Below are positions 21,492 to 31,675 of a DNA stretch of 64,000 nt, piece by piece; the first letter of the stretch is position 1, and every line of letters starts with the position of its first letter. The stretch is from Locusta migratoria (lineage: Eukaryota; Arthropoda; Insecta; Orthoptera; Acrididae). Where the stretch lies: the NCBI GenBank assembly GCA_026315105.1, contig CM048744.1:360097168-360161167 (forward strand), read 5' to 3'. Under the pieces are notes generated by a model. It saw nothing but the letters and a program-made list of their open reading frames with translations, searched no databases and was not told where the DNA came from. A program made the translations under genes and the position numbers.

Positions 21492-21985
21492 TATATTGCG
21501 CATTGTTATCTCCACGATGTTGTCTGGGAATCTCATATTCCGCATCACCGCTGCGGATGCCGTTGGGTAAACTCTTCTCCGGCGTGTACATAATGCCCGC
21601 GAGGTCTCCACGATCTCTAGGCATTCTGTCGAATGTAAGTGCGTAATGTTCTGAATGCTACAATCGGCTCAAGCCACGTTGGGTCTACGATACATCTTAC
21701 AAAGCTTAACAAACATTTGAACATTTTGAACATTTGATTTACCGGCCAATACAGCTCTTCCTCTGCTACATCCTCAAGTAGACCCAATTGCTCATCCTGT
21801 GGTAGTGTTAGGCGATATATTTTCTCTATCACTTCTGGTGAATGGTACAGAGCTGTGTATGGTTGATGATAGTGTGCGTGGAGAGCAAGACCTAGCTCAG
21901 GTTGCGTTTTGATACAGCGACCATCATCTAATGTTATACTCTAAATCAGGGTCTGCCCCCATCGTCAGCGTTCAGCGAGGATATA
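21492..21985 (-). pseudogene. Chimeric fragment of the minus-strand non-LTR family
   Basis: Plus-strand 21495-21560 nearly repeats RT sequence at 18434-18490 (ATGTTGTCTGGGAATCTCAT). The next part, 21575-21640, instead repeats 23197-23265 (TTCTCCGGCGTGTACATA). Bases 21960-21740 on the minus strand read KTQPELGLALHAHYHQPY and EDVAEEELYW. A SINE tail scrap (AACATTTGAACATTTT) lies at about 21706-21721. Pieces from different parts of one element are joined, so this is a rearranged relic. Confidence 0.6.
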
Positions 21986-22910
21986 CAGGGGGTTACAAAA
22001 AGGTACGGCCAAACTTTCAGGAAACATTCCTCACGCACAAAGAAAGAAAATATGTTATGTGGACATGTGTCCGGAAACGCTTAATTTCCATGTTATAGCT
22101 CATTTTATTACTTCTCTTCAAATTACATTAATCATGGAATAGAAACACACAGCAACAGAACGTACCAGTATGACTTCAAACACTGTTACAGGAAATGTTC
22201 AAAATGTCCTCCATTATCAAGGATACGTGCATCCACCCTCCGTCGCATGGAATCCCTGATGCGCTGATGCAGCCCTGGAGAATGGCGTATTGTATCACAG
22301 CGGTCCACAATACGAGCACGAAGAGTATCTACATTTGGTACCGGGGTTGCGTAGACAAGAGCTTTCAAATGCTCCCATAAATGAAAGTCAGGAGGGTTGA
22401 TGTCAGGAGAGCGTGGAGACCATGGAATTGGTCCGCCTCTACCAATCCATCGGTCACCGAATCTGTTGTTGAGAAGCATACGAACACATCGACTGAAATG
22501 TGCAGGATCTCCATCGTGCATGAACAACATGTTGTGTCGTACTTATAAAGGCACATGTTCTAGCAGCACAGGTAGAGTATCCCGTATGAAATCATGATAA
22601 CGCGCTCCAGCGTAAGTGGAAGAACATGAGGCCCAATCAAGACATCACCAACAATTCCTGCCCAAATGTTCACAGAAAATCTGTGGTGATGACGTGAATC
22701 GAGGAATTACAGTAAATACTAACGAAACAATTGGGTATTTTGACAATTGTCTGCACGAATTATTTCAATTTACATTTAAAGAGAAATACTAAAATGAGCT
22801 CTGACATGGAAATTAATCGTTTCCGGACACATCTCCACATAACATATTTTCTTTCTTTGTGTGTGAGGAATGTTCCTGAAGGTTTGGCAGTACCTTTTTG
22901 TAACACCCGG
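21986..22910 (-). mobile_element. Tc1/mariner-superfamily element, internally deleted
   Basis: 925 bp with inverted repeats of about 130 bp at both ends (GTTACAAAAAGGTACKGCCA near the tips) and TA at both edges (21984-21985, 22911-22912). The interior codes on the minus strand for the distal half of a DDE transposase. It is inserted in the minus-strand non-LTR relic. Confidence 0.88.
22186..22650 (-). pseudogene. Tc1/mariner-type transposase, C-terminal half
   Basis: Minus strand. Upstream frame reads RFSVNIWAGIVGDVLIGPH. The 114-codon ORF then shows MHDGDPAHFS (second catalytic D region), DRWIGRGGPIPW and RSPDINPPDFHLWEH (third catalytic D region), and ends GGHFEHFL. The N-terminal HTH and first catalytic D region are absent, and an in-frame stop precedes the ORF. 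Non-functional. Confidence 0.85.
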
Positions 22911-22912
22911 TA

Positions 22913-24470
22913 TACATTGACGGCCCTTCGTGGTCCATTCTGTCTGTGGTGCGTGAATGAATAATTGTTCCTTCAAGATGTCGCTTCGTAAGTAATGTGA
23001 TCCGCGCTTCCGCGTGATTCTTTGTTTGCTGTCGGGCAGGCGAATGCGTCATTGTTGAACAATCACGTAGGATGCGGTAATAAAAGTCTATTGTGTTTCG
23101 TCGCCATACGGCTGCGTCCTTGCATGTCCAATCAACGCTTTCCTCAAAGCAGACTTGGTTCATTTTATACAGCAAGAGATTTGTGATGGATAAGCTTTTC
23201 TCCGGCGTGTACATAGTGCCCGCTTGGTCCTCACGATCTATGGGCATTCTGTCGAATATAAGTGTTCCATGTTCAGCTTCCAAAGGCCTATCCCATGCCA
23301 TATCTTCTGTCGGCTCTCGGTAAGAGTGCTTATATATGCTGCATGATTGGAAAAACTCACTGGCCATATTTCGGCGACCTGTGTGCCCTGAACAAAGGGT
23401 CGCGTGAGATAGATGCGATCTATACGGCTGGATGAGTGGCTGGTGTAGCGTGTAAAACCCGGCCGATCGCCATGTACGTACTCTCACGTGTCCGCAAGTC
23501 GTAGATTTGAATGACGTCGAAGGTGTAAGATTGGTGTCTACGTTTTTGGTCGTTGTCGGTGATTGATTACGTGGACCTTGCGGATGATCGGCAGTTGGTG
23601 CGGTGGCTACAGCATAGGGAGAACTGTGGACGGCGCAAAAAAATCAAATGTTTGTATAGTCTAAGGGACTTAACTACGGGGTCATCAGTCCCTAAACTTA
23701 CAAACTACCTTATACGAAGGACGGCACAAATATCCATGCCCGAGGGGGGATTCGAACCTCCGACCGTAGTGGCCTTGCAGACCGTGACTGGAGCGACTCA
23801 GTCCCCTCGGCCACCGCGGCCGGCTGGACGGCGCAGAAGGGGCATCGTCGTTGACAGGTGTTTGAACAGGCCGGCGTAGAGGACAGTGTTGGCGAACGTG
23901 TCGTTGGCCGCGACCGGCACAGATAGGGGCCCGGCCGTCGTACATGATAATGGCTCTGCATCCTCCTATGTTCAGGTGTGCCGGTACCTGCTTCTTCTGT
24001 TTGTATTTCTCTTACACCGTTGAGGACTGAATAAGTTTCAAACGTTTGCCATTTTTCGGCCAAGTGACAGGACAATTCCGTACGGGCTTAAAGCTATCTT
24101 GAAGGTGTCTTCTGGGACCTCGAACGGGAGTTCGAAAACACTGATTGTACGCAGGCCGTAACCCACATGCTCGATCACGATCACCGATGTGGCAGTCAGG
24201 GAGTTTGAATTTCGTTCCATGTGTCGGTTCACAATGTCGGTACACAGTTTTTAGGTGGTCATCTTGACATAGACAACATTCCCGGTAATGTAAAAGTTTA
24301 TGCCGATTACATCCCGCGGATCAAGGAGCAGATAGTCTTTTATAAAGGTCTCAATTTCAAAAGGTCGTGGTCGTGTGTATTCTGCTTGGAAAGAGATCTG
24401 GATACTTGTTCGGTGGTATGAGTGCGCCACGGCTCACTGGTACAGGGGACACAATACACAATAACGCGAC
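22913..24470 (-). pseudogene. Non-LTR retrotransposon relic: ORF1 and endonuclease
   Basis: Minus strand. ORF1-like sequence near 24232-24040 includes VGYGLRTISVFELPF and an ALSPYGIVLSLGRKMANV block, an RNA-binding Gag-like fold segment. A zinc-knuckle remnant, CAGRGQRHVRQHC, follows near 23890; the second Cys of CCHC is replaced. After the SINE at 23638-23824 the endonuclease end appears as SRIDRIYLTRPFVQGTQ and the FSNHAAYI block (normally SDH) near 23440-23340. Interrupted by stops, a SINE and, at its left edge, the mariner-like element. Confidence 0.65.
23638..23824 (-). mobile_element. tRNA-derived SINE, family A
   Basis: Minus strand, full head GCCGGCCGCGGTGGCCGAG, B box GGTTCGAATCC. 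Perfect 11-bp target duplication TGGACGGCGCA (23627-23637, 23825-23835). Interrupts the non-LTR relic. Confidence 0.92.
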
Positions 24471-24599
24471 GAGAAGTAAACAAGGAAAACGCGAACGCTT
24501 ATCTCGCCAGGCGGGATGCTAGCGGACGTCCTCGCTCACGGCTGCTCGAGCCGTACTTAGTTCAGCAGTCACCAATGATATTGACAGCGGATGTTGAAT

Positions 24600-24870
24600 T
24601 AAATATGAGCAGAGGTGTCGAGTTAAAACTTGAGCTTTGGCCTGGATTCGTACCTGGGACCTCCTGCTTACTAGGCACACGCTTTAGACCGATTTTTTTT
24701 AAATTTTATTATTATTATTTTGTTTCCTCCTATGGGTACCCCTGGTCCTTCCGGTCGCTGATTGTGTCCGTTCGTTGTGGTTCGGTGTGTTCTTGTCGCA
24801 GCTTTTTTTTATTACAGAAGGCACTTACGCATCTGGCCGAGCGCGCTGAACCACGGCGCCCGGCAACCAC
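24600..24870. repeat. tRNA-like dispersed repeat fragments
   Basis: Near 24660 a stretch CTGGGACCTCCTGCTTACTA resembles an inverted tRNA-like B-box region. At 24800-24868, CAGCTTTTTTTTATTACAGA followed by GGC and GCGCGCTGAACC recurs at 63716-63775. Two or more old tRNA-like repeats; not functional tRNAs. Confidence 0.4.
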
Positions 24871-25086
24871 TCAGCTAACACAGCATTGCAGACAAATGAC
24901 TACACGGACTGTCTTCAAGTACGTCTCCCTCCACACCACACACTTGAATCCTGCCTCCTGTACCCTGTGAAATACGCATCAAATTGCCAAGTCTCTCCTA
25001 TATTGGAATGGCACTCCAGCAAAGATCGCGAATGGGAACAATTCCGCCTTATTGCTCAGGCAGAGGTGATATAATTATCAACAACA
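24871..25086. other. Unassigned sequence
   Basis: Nothing recognised. Confidence 0.4.
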
Positions 25087-25208
25087 GTTCAGTTCATTGA
25101 GACAAACTTTCTCATGTGATCATGCCCATATCACAATTTTTAATTCATACCTCACCTTATAATTAATATCTTTGGAATAACAAGTAAATGTTTGTCTCAA
25201 GGAACTGA
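25087..25208. mobile_element. Short MITE-like inverted repeat
   Basis: Ends are inverted copies: CAGTTCATTGAGACAAAC at the left and GTTTGTCTCAAGGAACTG at the right (one mismatch over 18 bp). About 122 bp, no clear target duplication. It lies directly 5' of the Jockey-like relic. Confidence 0.5.
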
Positions 25209-25400
25209 ATAAAATGAGTACGAAAGAAAGCAGGTGACTGGCGTGGCTTTTGTTGATCTTAGGGCAGCCTATGACAATCACACTAGACTGGTACATAAGG
25301 TTTATCAGGCGACTAAGGACTTTCAAGATTTGTGCAGGGCATACTACAGAACAGGCGTTTTTATGTCACATTGCAAGGAAAAACTAGCAGATGGAGAATC

Positions 25401-25401
<1 letters not shown>

Positions 25402-25434
<33 letters not shown>
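25402..25434. repeat. Poly(A) tract interrupting RT relic
   Basis: 33 A bases between RT motifs A and B, where other elements of the clade have only a few bases. Without flanking duplication it looks like in-place expansion rather than a retrotransposed tail. Confidence 0.9.
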
Positions 25435-25436
<2 letters not shown>

Positions 25437-25528
25437 GGACTTGCTCAGGGCATCGTATTAGCACCAGTGTTGTTCAGCATATACACAAATGACCAACCAA
25501 CACGCCCCGATGTCAGGCAGTTTATATA

Positions 25529-25757
25529 GGAGGAAACGCATACTGTAAACCATCAGCTGTTTATTATTTTTCCAAACTTCTTGCGGTTTCGGTTATAAAC
25601 CATCTTCACGGAAGAGGACTAGACAGAGCTTCCGTGAAGATGGTTTATAACCGAAACCGGTAGAAGTTTGGAAAAATAATAAACAGCTGATGGTTTACAG
25701 TATGCATTTCCTCAAATATCTTACGGCTGTTGAACCTCATATCAATAAAAGTTTGAA
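25529..25757. mobile_element. Palindromic insertion with 85-bp arms
   Basis: Flanked by a 9-bp duplication GTTTATATA (25520-25528, 25758-25766) and inserted into the RT motif C region. Arms 25530-25614 and 25629-25713 are near-perfect inverted complements with a 14-bp loop. A ~44-bp unpaired tail ending ATCAATAAAA follows the right arm. Each arm contains GTGAAGATGGTTTATAACCG followed by AAACC. The single-sided tail suggests an RNA-mediated insertion; class unknown. Confidence 0.85.
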
Positions 25758-26330
25758 GTTTATATATGCTGACGACACGGCTGTGGCCGCCCAAGGAAGC
25801 ACCTTCGAGGTAGTGGAGGAAAAGTTAATGAGAGCTCTGGAAGTACTTGGTAATTATTGTCACCAGGGCCATTTCAAACCTAACCCAGCTCAGACGCAAG
25901 TCTGCAGTTTTCAACTGAGGAATAAGGAAGCTAAGACAAAGCTCCATATAAGATGGAAAGACCAAGAACTGGAGTACTCCAACGCTCTCAAATACCTAGG
26001 GGTGAAGCTGGATAGAAGTCATTCAAACAACACTGTTTAGACACTAAGAAAAAGGTCAGCACTAGGAACAGCATCATTCGCAAAATGACGAACACAAACT
26101 GGAGTGCTTCGAACTTAGTCTGTCGGCAGCTGAATATGCCGCGCCTGTGTGGAAGAGTTCGGCCCACGTGAAACATATCGACGTGGCTGTAGATGACTCA
26201 GCCGCATCATATCGGGGTGCTTGAGACCGACGCCGACAGAGAAGACAATTATCTCAGCCCAGATAGTCGTCTTGAAAAGACAACTATCTCAGCAACACAG
26301 TGCGGCAAGCAGCTGCCGAGGTGGACAACT

Positions 26331-26879
26331 GACAGACAATCACCACCCCCTGCATGGGTGGTATCTTTCTTATTTCCATTGAATACCGAGATATGAAATG
26401 TCCTTGCACAGTGCTTTCTCTTTCCAGTCTCGTTGAATGTGACAGGGTGAGTTGCAGAAGTTGCAGAATAACTCGTTTTTTTTTTTTTTTTTTTTTTACA
26501 TTGATACCTCTGCGAGGAGAAAATGTATCATTTGCGGAGGCTGGACAAACTTCGCAGTAGTACAATCAGTTTGCGATGTGTTCTGTCGTTCTTGTTAAGG
26601 TATATGATAATACAGCCTCTGACAATAAAGTTCGATGAATAGTACTGTATCATTAATTTAGATGAACTATGAACTAAAGTTATCTTGCTGTCCTTCGAAA
26701 TAGTCGTGAAGCTTTTAACCACCACCCCAAAGGCAGTCTTCGTGCAAGTTTCCAGGACATGTATGGTAGAGCTCACACCCAAACCTTCAGAAAGACTGTC
26801 AGATCGGTGTCAGACGTTGTATATCGATAGAGTATCAACCAAAACACCACCTGTCTGCAGCCGTCCAGGATAACGTGCA
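26331..26879. other. Unassigned sequence with poly(T) tract
   Basis: Contains a 22-base T run (26476-26497). No gene recognised. Confidence 0.4.
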
Positions 26880-26999
26880 TAAACTATAATAATAAATAAC
26901 ACTAGGCATATGGAGTAGTGGGATTTTGACTCCAAGGACTTACCTTATTTTACACTTCTGAAGTCTTGCAGCCTGTTATCTTTCCATGCCTTCAGAGCT

Positions 27000-27465
27000 T
27001 GCAGACTCCACATTTCAATATGATAATACCTGATCACGCGTGGCATGCAGACTTTTTCAGACTTCGATGCCCTACGGATTGCACGGTTCTCTTGACTTCC
27101 CTGTTCTCTGATCTGTAGTGTATCGAAAACATCACGTCGATTGTTGTGGTACGATTGCCCCGGAATGTGAAACGTTTTTATACTCCGCAGTACAGAGGGT
27201 ACTTTGCGATAAACTTCGACACCGCTTCATCGATCGCCATAATAGTCGACACAAGAAGGGGGTCGACGTGGACTAGGAGAGGCAGAGAAGGCGGTGGACA
27301 GAGAAAGCAGATGAATGCAGAGAAAATAGAACAATGGCAGAGAGACAGCGACATGAATCGTGAGAGGGCAGAGGAGGAGCTGGACAGAGAGGAAGGAAAA
27401 TGAAATTGACTCCGAGAAGATTAAAATAAATGAACACCTGGGAATCGCCGGGTTTTCAGCTAGTT
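27000..27465 (-). repeat. Dispersed repeat, minus strand, TAGCTGAAAACCC type
   Basis: Minus-strand 5' end at about 27463 reads ACTAGCTGAAAACCCGGCGA, the same opening as repeats at 57532 and 58564. Downstream (plus 27270-27405) is purine-rich low-complexity sequence that produces a false charged ORF. Left boundary uncertain. Confidence 0.45.
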
Positions 27466-28186
27466 GTATGTAAAACAATATAACTCCTGGTAGAATTGAT
27501 TGCTTTGGGTTCCAAGTAAATGTTTTGCAGGCAGGCTTCTTTTCAACCTTAGCGAGCATGAATCCATTTTAACCTCACAATTTGCCTTTCTAACAACAAC
27601 AGTATGAACACATATCCCTTTCTAGATCATCCAAAGCCGACTTTAGTATCAGTGCTGTGTCGTTAAAAAACACTTGCATTCATTTCCATACATCCCAGAG
27701 ACAAACGACCGGCGAGCAATTCTGACAAACACTCTAATGGAGCAGTGGAAGTCTGCAGCAATTTACGACTTCTTCTAAGGAACCGAAGATCCGCTGTCGC
27801 CAGCGAGTTGTGAGCTCCCCGTACTTAGGTGTGTATCGCCCACGTCAAGCATTCCAGCTGATACGAGCTCTGCGACTTTCACCTGCTCAGGACAAGTAAT
27901 CCGCAACTTGGAAAACTCGTTTTGCCCCCATTACACAAGCTCCACAACTAATCTCAAGAGTCGCAGTTTCCTTTCCACCATCACCTACCACAGATATCAA
28001 TTGCTGTAACAATTTTATTACATTCCACTACAAAATAGGAAAACATTCTCTTAAATTTCAAAATTGAAAGATGACAGAATAAATTAGTAGCTAGCTTCAA
28101 GTGCAAATACTTTCACTCAAAAAATCTCTTGACGCTAAAGAAATGGTGTTATAATTAATAAAGTTATTACATACATATATAGAATT
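27466..28186. other. Unassigned sequence
   Basis: No coding region or element end recognised. Confidence 0.4.
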
Positions 28187-30031
28187 ACTAGCTGAACCCC
28201 CGCTGCTTCGCATGCGTAGGCTGGTTGGTCTGCACCAGTTGATTGTAACCAAGAATCCATACACCAATTTATGTAGTTGTAGCTACAAAATTGCCTTAAT
28301 AGCAACATTTTTTCAAATAACTACTCATCCCCTCTTTCACCCACTTGACGTGTGAAATTCCAAACATACCTAAATACTTTCTTTTTCTTTTTCAATTGGT
28401 CAACGGGCCAAATACTAATTTCCGTAGCTCTAGCCTGAAAATCGTCCCAATAGTAACGTATTTCCAAAAAGAATTTTTGATCCTCTGTTTGACCCTCTTA
28501 GTTGTTGAATTTTTACAAACACCGAAACACGCATTTTTTTAAATCCTGACCAAGAGTCCACATCGGAATTTCCAACCAAGTATGCAAATATCATTTTTTG
28601 TAATTCTGGGTTCAAAATTGGCTTAGTAGCAACGTATTTAAAAAATGTTTCGTCCCCTATTTCATCCTCTAATTGATTAATTTTCTGAAAATACCGAAAC
28701 ACGTGTCTTTTTAATTCTGACCAAGAAAACATATACCAATTTTGTGGTTATAGCTTCAAAATTGCCTTATTAGCAAAAGATTTTCCAAAAACATCCTTTC
28801 TCCAATTTCACCCTCTTGATGGTTGAATTTCCAAAAATACCGAAACACGTATTTTTTAAATTCTAACGGACAATACAAATACCAATTTTTGTAGCTATAG
28901 CTTCAAAATTGTCTTGATAACAATGTGTTTTCGAAAAGAATTTTTGATCCCCTCTTTTACCCCCTTAGTTGTTGAATTTCCAAAAATACCAAAATACGTG
29001 TCTTTTTAAACCTGATCAAGAGTCCATATCCTATGTTTAGTAGTTATAGCTCGAAATTTGAGTTAACAGCAACATATTTTGGAAAATCAATTTTTGCATC
29101 CCGTATTTCACTTCCTTATTAGTCTAATTTCCAAAAATACCGAAACACGTGTCTTTTTAATCATGATCAAGAGTCCATATCCTAAGTTTCGTAGTTATAG
29201 CTCGAAATTTGAGTTAACAGCAACATTTTTAGAAAATCAATTTTTGCGTCTATTTTACCCCCTTATTGGTTGAATTTCAAAAAATGCCGAAACACGTTTC
29301 TTTTAAATTCGAACCCCGAATCCAAATCCGGAAACTTGTAGTTCTAACTTCAAAATTGCCTAAATAGCAACATATTTTCGAAAAACACCCCATCTCCAAT
29401 TTAACTCCGTTGATGGTTGAATTTCCAAAAATACCGAAACACATATTTTTTAACGTCTAACCAACTATAAAAATATCAATTTTTGCAGCTCTGGTTTCAA
29501 AATTGTATCAATAGAAACGTGTTTTCAAAAAGAACTTTTGATCCTTTATTTAACTCTCTTATTTGTTGAATTTCCAAAAATACTAAAAATCATGGATTTT
29601 TAATCCTGACCAAGATTCCATATCCGAAGTTTCTCTAGTTGTAGCTTAAAATGTGAGATAACAGCAACATATTTTTGAAAATCAATTTTTTGCGTCACCT
29701 ATTTTACCCCCTTATTTGTCGAATTTCAAAAAATGCCGAAACACGTGTCTTTTAAATTCGAACCCTGAATTAAAATCCGAAATTTTGTAGTTCTAGCTTC
29801 AAAATTGCCTAAATAGTTACGTATTTTCAAAAAACGTTTCATCCCCTATTTCACCCCCTTACGGACGGAATATCGAAAAATCGCTTCTTAAATGACGCCT
29901 ACAGAGTAAGATCAACACCCTCCACAAATTTCAAGTTTCTATCTTCAGTGGTTTGGGCTGGGCGATGATGAGTCAGTCAGTCAGTCAATCAGTCAGTCAG
30001 TCAATCGGGACACTTCCTTTTATATATAGAG
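28187..30031 (+). repeat. Dispersed element carrying a ~148-bp tandem array
   Basis: Opens with ACTAGCTGAACCCCCGCTGC and closes with a (CAGT)n-rich stretch (29970-30003) and TTTATATATAGAG. Between about 28340 and 29890 there are some ten diverged units, each about 142-153 bp, marked by CCGAAACACGTGTCTTTT, then a CTGACCAAGAGTCCATAT-type block, then CAAAATTG, then CAACGTATTTTC and CCCCTATTTCACCC. Unit types alternate: two carry AATTCGAACCC, others GATCAAGAGTCC, others TAACCAACTA. AT-rich, non-coding. The outer ends suggest one mobile element whose core is a satellite-like array. Confidence 0.75.
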
Positions 30032-31204
30032 ATTGTTAGATTAGAGAAACTAACACTTGACAGTCAAGCAGCTATGAAGTTTTATGAAGATCAAGATTAG
30101 CATACATTTGACGAACTTCTTCAATATTTATGACTACGAGGAAATGATATATATCTCTCTCCAAATAGTTGAAATCGTGAAGCAATAGTGTAGAGATGTG
30201 TACAGTGCGAATCACTGTAGTACAATACCAGTCTGACCACGGAATGAGAACAGGAGTACAATCTGTGCTTCATACGACTGTGGGAGGTGTTATATTGTGA
30301 CATTACAGATAGAGGAGGAGGCTGATTGTTTCCATGTGAAAGGCGGGTTTTGCCAGGGTGTTGGGTTCCCCAGCTGGCTGGGTAACAGTTTGAACCTAGT
30401 GAATGGAATTCAGGTAGTTAGGGTTTTCCTAATGTGCTCGGAAACAGGAAACACGCTCTTGGCTGAGTGAGGGTGGCTATTCCAGATTGCAACTGAAATA
30501 CAGTATAGGCACAAACATTATTCTAAAAATCCATATGAAATCAGAGAATGATCATATGGCAAATATAATTCTATGAATGGATTCAGGAGACTTGGGAGAA
30601 TCAAACGCCGTAATTACAATTTAAATATCCCTTACAGATAAAAAGCCGATAAATCTCAGTACTATAATAATAATATTATAAGACTTATATTTACAATTAT
30701 TCATACGTCGTGTTTATCAGAAACATTAAGAAGCAAATGGGCAGCATTGCACCACACTACCTATCTTAAAAGACGTACCACGTTATTCCGCATTCTGCGT
30801 TTTGTTGAGGTAATAATATTCTTGTGTCAGAACATAGATTCCACCACATAAACACAAAACATGATCCCTGCAAAGCGCATTACATTTATATATGTATTTT
30901 ATTGTATTTAATATTATTCTTAGTAACGTTCAGTTTTTATGTTGTAGACTGCCACTTAAATATTTCATGGCCGACTAAAAATAGTAGATATGTAGCAGAT
31001 AATTTGTATATAAACAATCATAAGTATTTGTGGGCAAGAATTGAATATATTTGTATAAAAAGCCATTATAAATTAAATATTAATTGTGTAACTATATTTC
31101 GACGGCGGGAGTATTTTTGAACAGTGAGACGCCACACATTAATGGCTATATGATCAAAGAGCTTCAGTGTCAACCGTTTTTTTAGTATTGCTAAATATTT
31201 ATTC
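30032..31204. other. Unassigned AT-rich sequence
   Basis: No supported gene or element end; the ORF at 30824-31120 has no motif and AT-rich random composition. Confidence 0.4.
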
Positions 31205-31675
31205 CACCCCCCTGAACCACAGACATTGCCGAGGTGGGGTGGCTTGCGTGCCTCTGCGATGCAGATAGCCGTACCGTAGGTGCAACCACAGCGGAGGGGT
31301 ATCTGTGGAGAGGCCAGACCAACGTGTGGCTCCTGAAGAGGGGCAGCAGCCTTTTCAGTAGTTACAGGGGCAACAGTCTGGATGATTGACTGAGCTGGCC
31401 TTGTAAAATCAGCTAACATGGCTTTGCCATGCAGTTAGTGCGAACTGCTGAAATCAAAGGGAAACTACAGTCGTCACTTTTCCCGAGGACATGCAGCTCT
31501 ACTATATGACTATATGATGATGGCGTCTTCTTGGGTAAAATATTCCGGAGGTAAAATAGTGCCCCATTCGGTTCTCCTGGTCTACTCAGGAGGATGTCGT
31601 CATCAAGAAAAACAAAACAGGCATTCTACGGGTTGGAGCGTGGAATGTTCTAACCCTTACTTGCGTTAGTTAGAT

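Larger units (their letters stand above)
25228..26330 (+). pseudogene. Jockey-like LINE RT relic, plus strand
   Basis: Plus strand. It begins TGVAFVDLRAAYDNH (motif A region). After a 33-base A run comes SGLAQGIVLAPVLFSIYT and NDQP (motif B region). The palindromic insertion 25529-25757 follows, then LKFIYADDTAVAAQG (motif C), LGNYCHQGHFKPNPAQTQ and the LKYLGVKLDR thumb block. SAAEYAAPVWKSSAHVKHID appears near 26130. TNDQP and YADD with this spacing are characteristic of Jockey-clade RT. Broken by the insertion, the poly(A) and several frameshifts. Confidence 0.82.

Noticed and set aside
22813..23487. A 224-codon protein on the minus strand as a real gene
   Set aside because: The frame crosses the mariner-like TIR and switches relative to the endonuclease/RT relic; recognisable endonuclease text lies in the overlapping frame.
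24422..24970. A 182-codon ORF
   Set aside because: Spans tRNA-like repeat fragments and a T-rich tract; no conserved blocks.
27146..27403. Charged coiled-coil-like protein
   Set aside because: Arises from a purine-rich low-complexity repeat.
28340..29890. CRISPR-like array of regularly spaced repeats
   Set aside because: The whole ~148-bp unit is repetitive, units are diverged, there are no unique spacers, and the genome is eukaryotic.
30824..31120. A 98-codon ORF
   Set aside because: AT-rich random composition, no motif or homologous feature.
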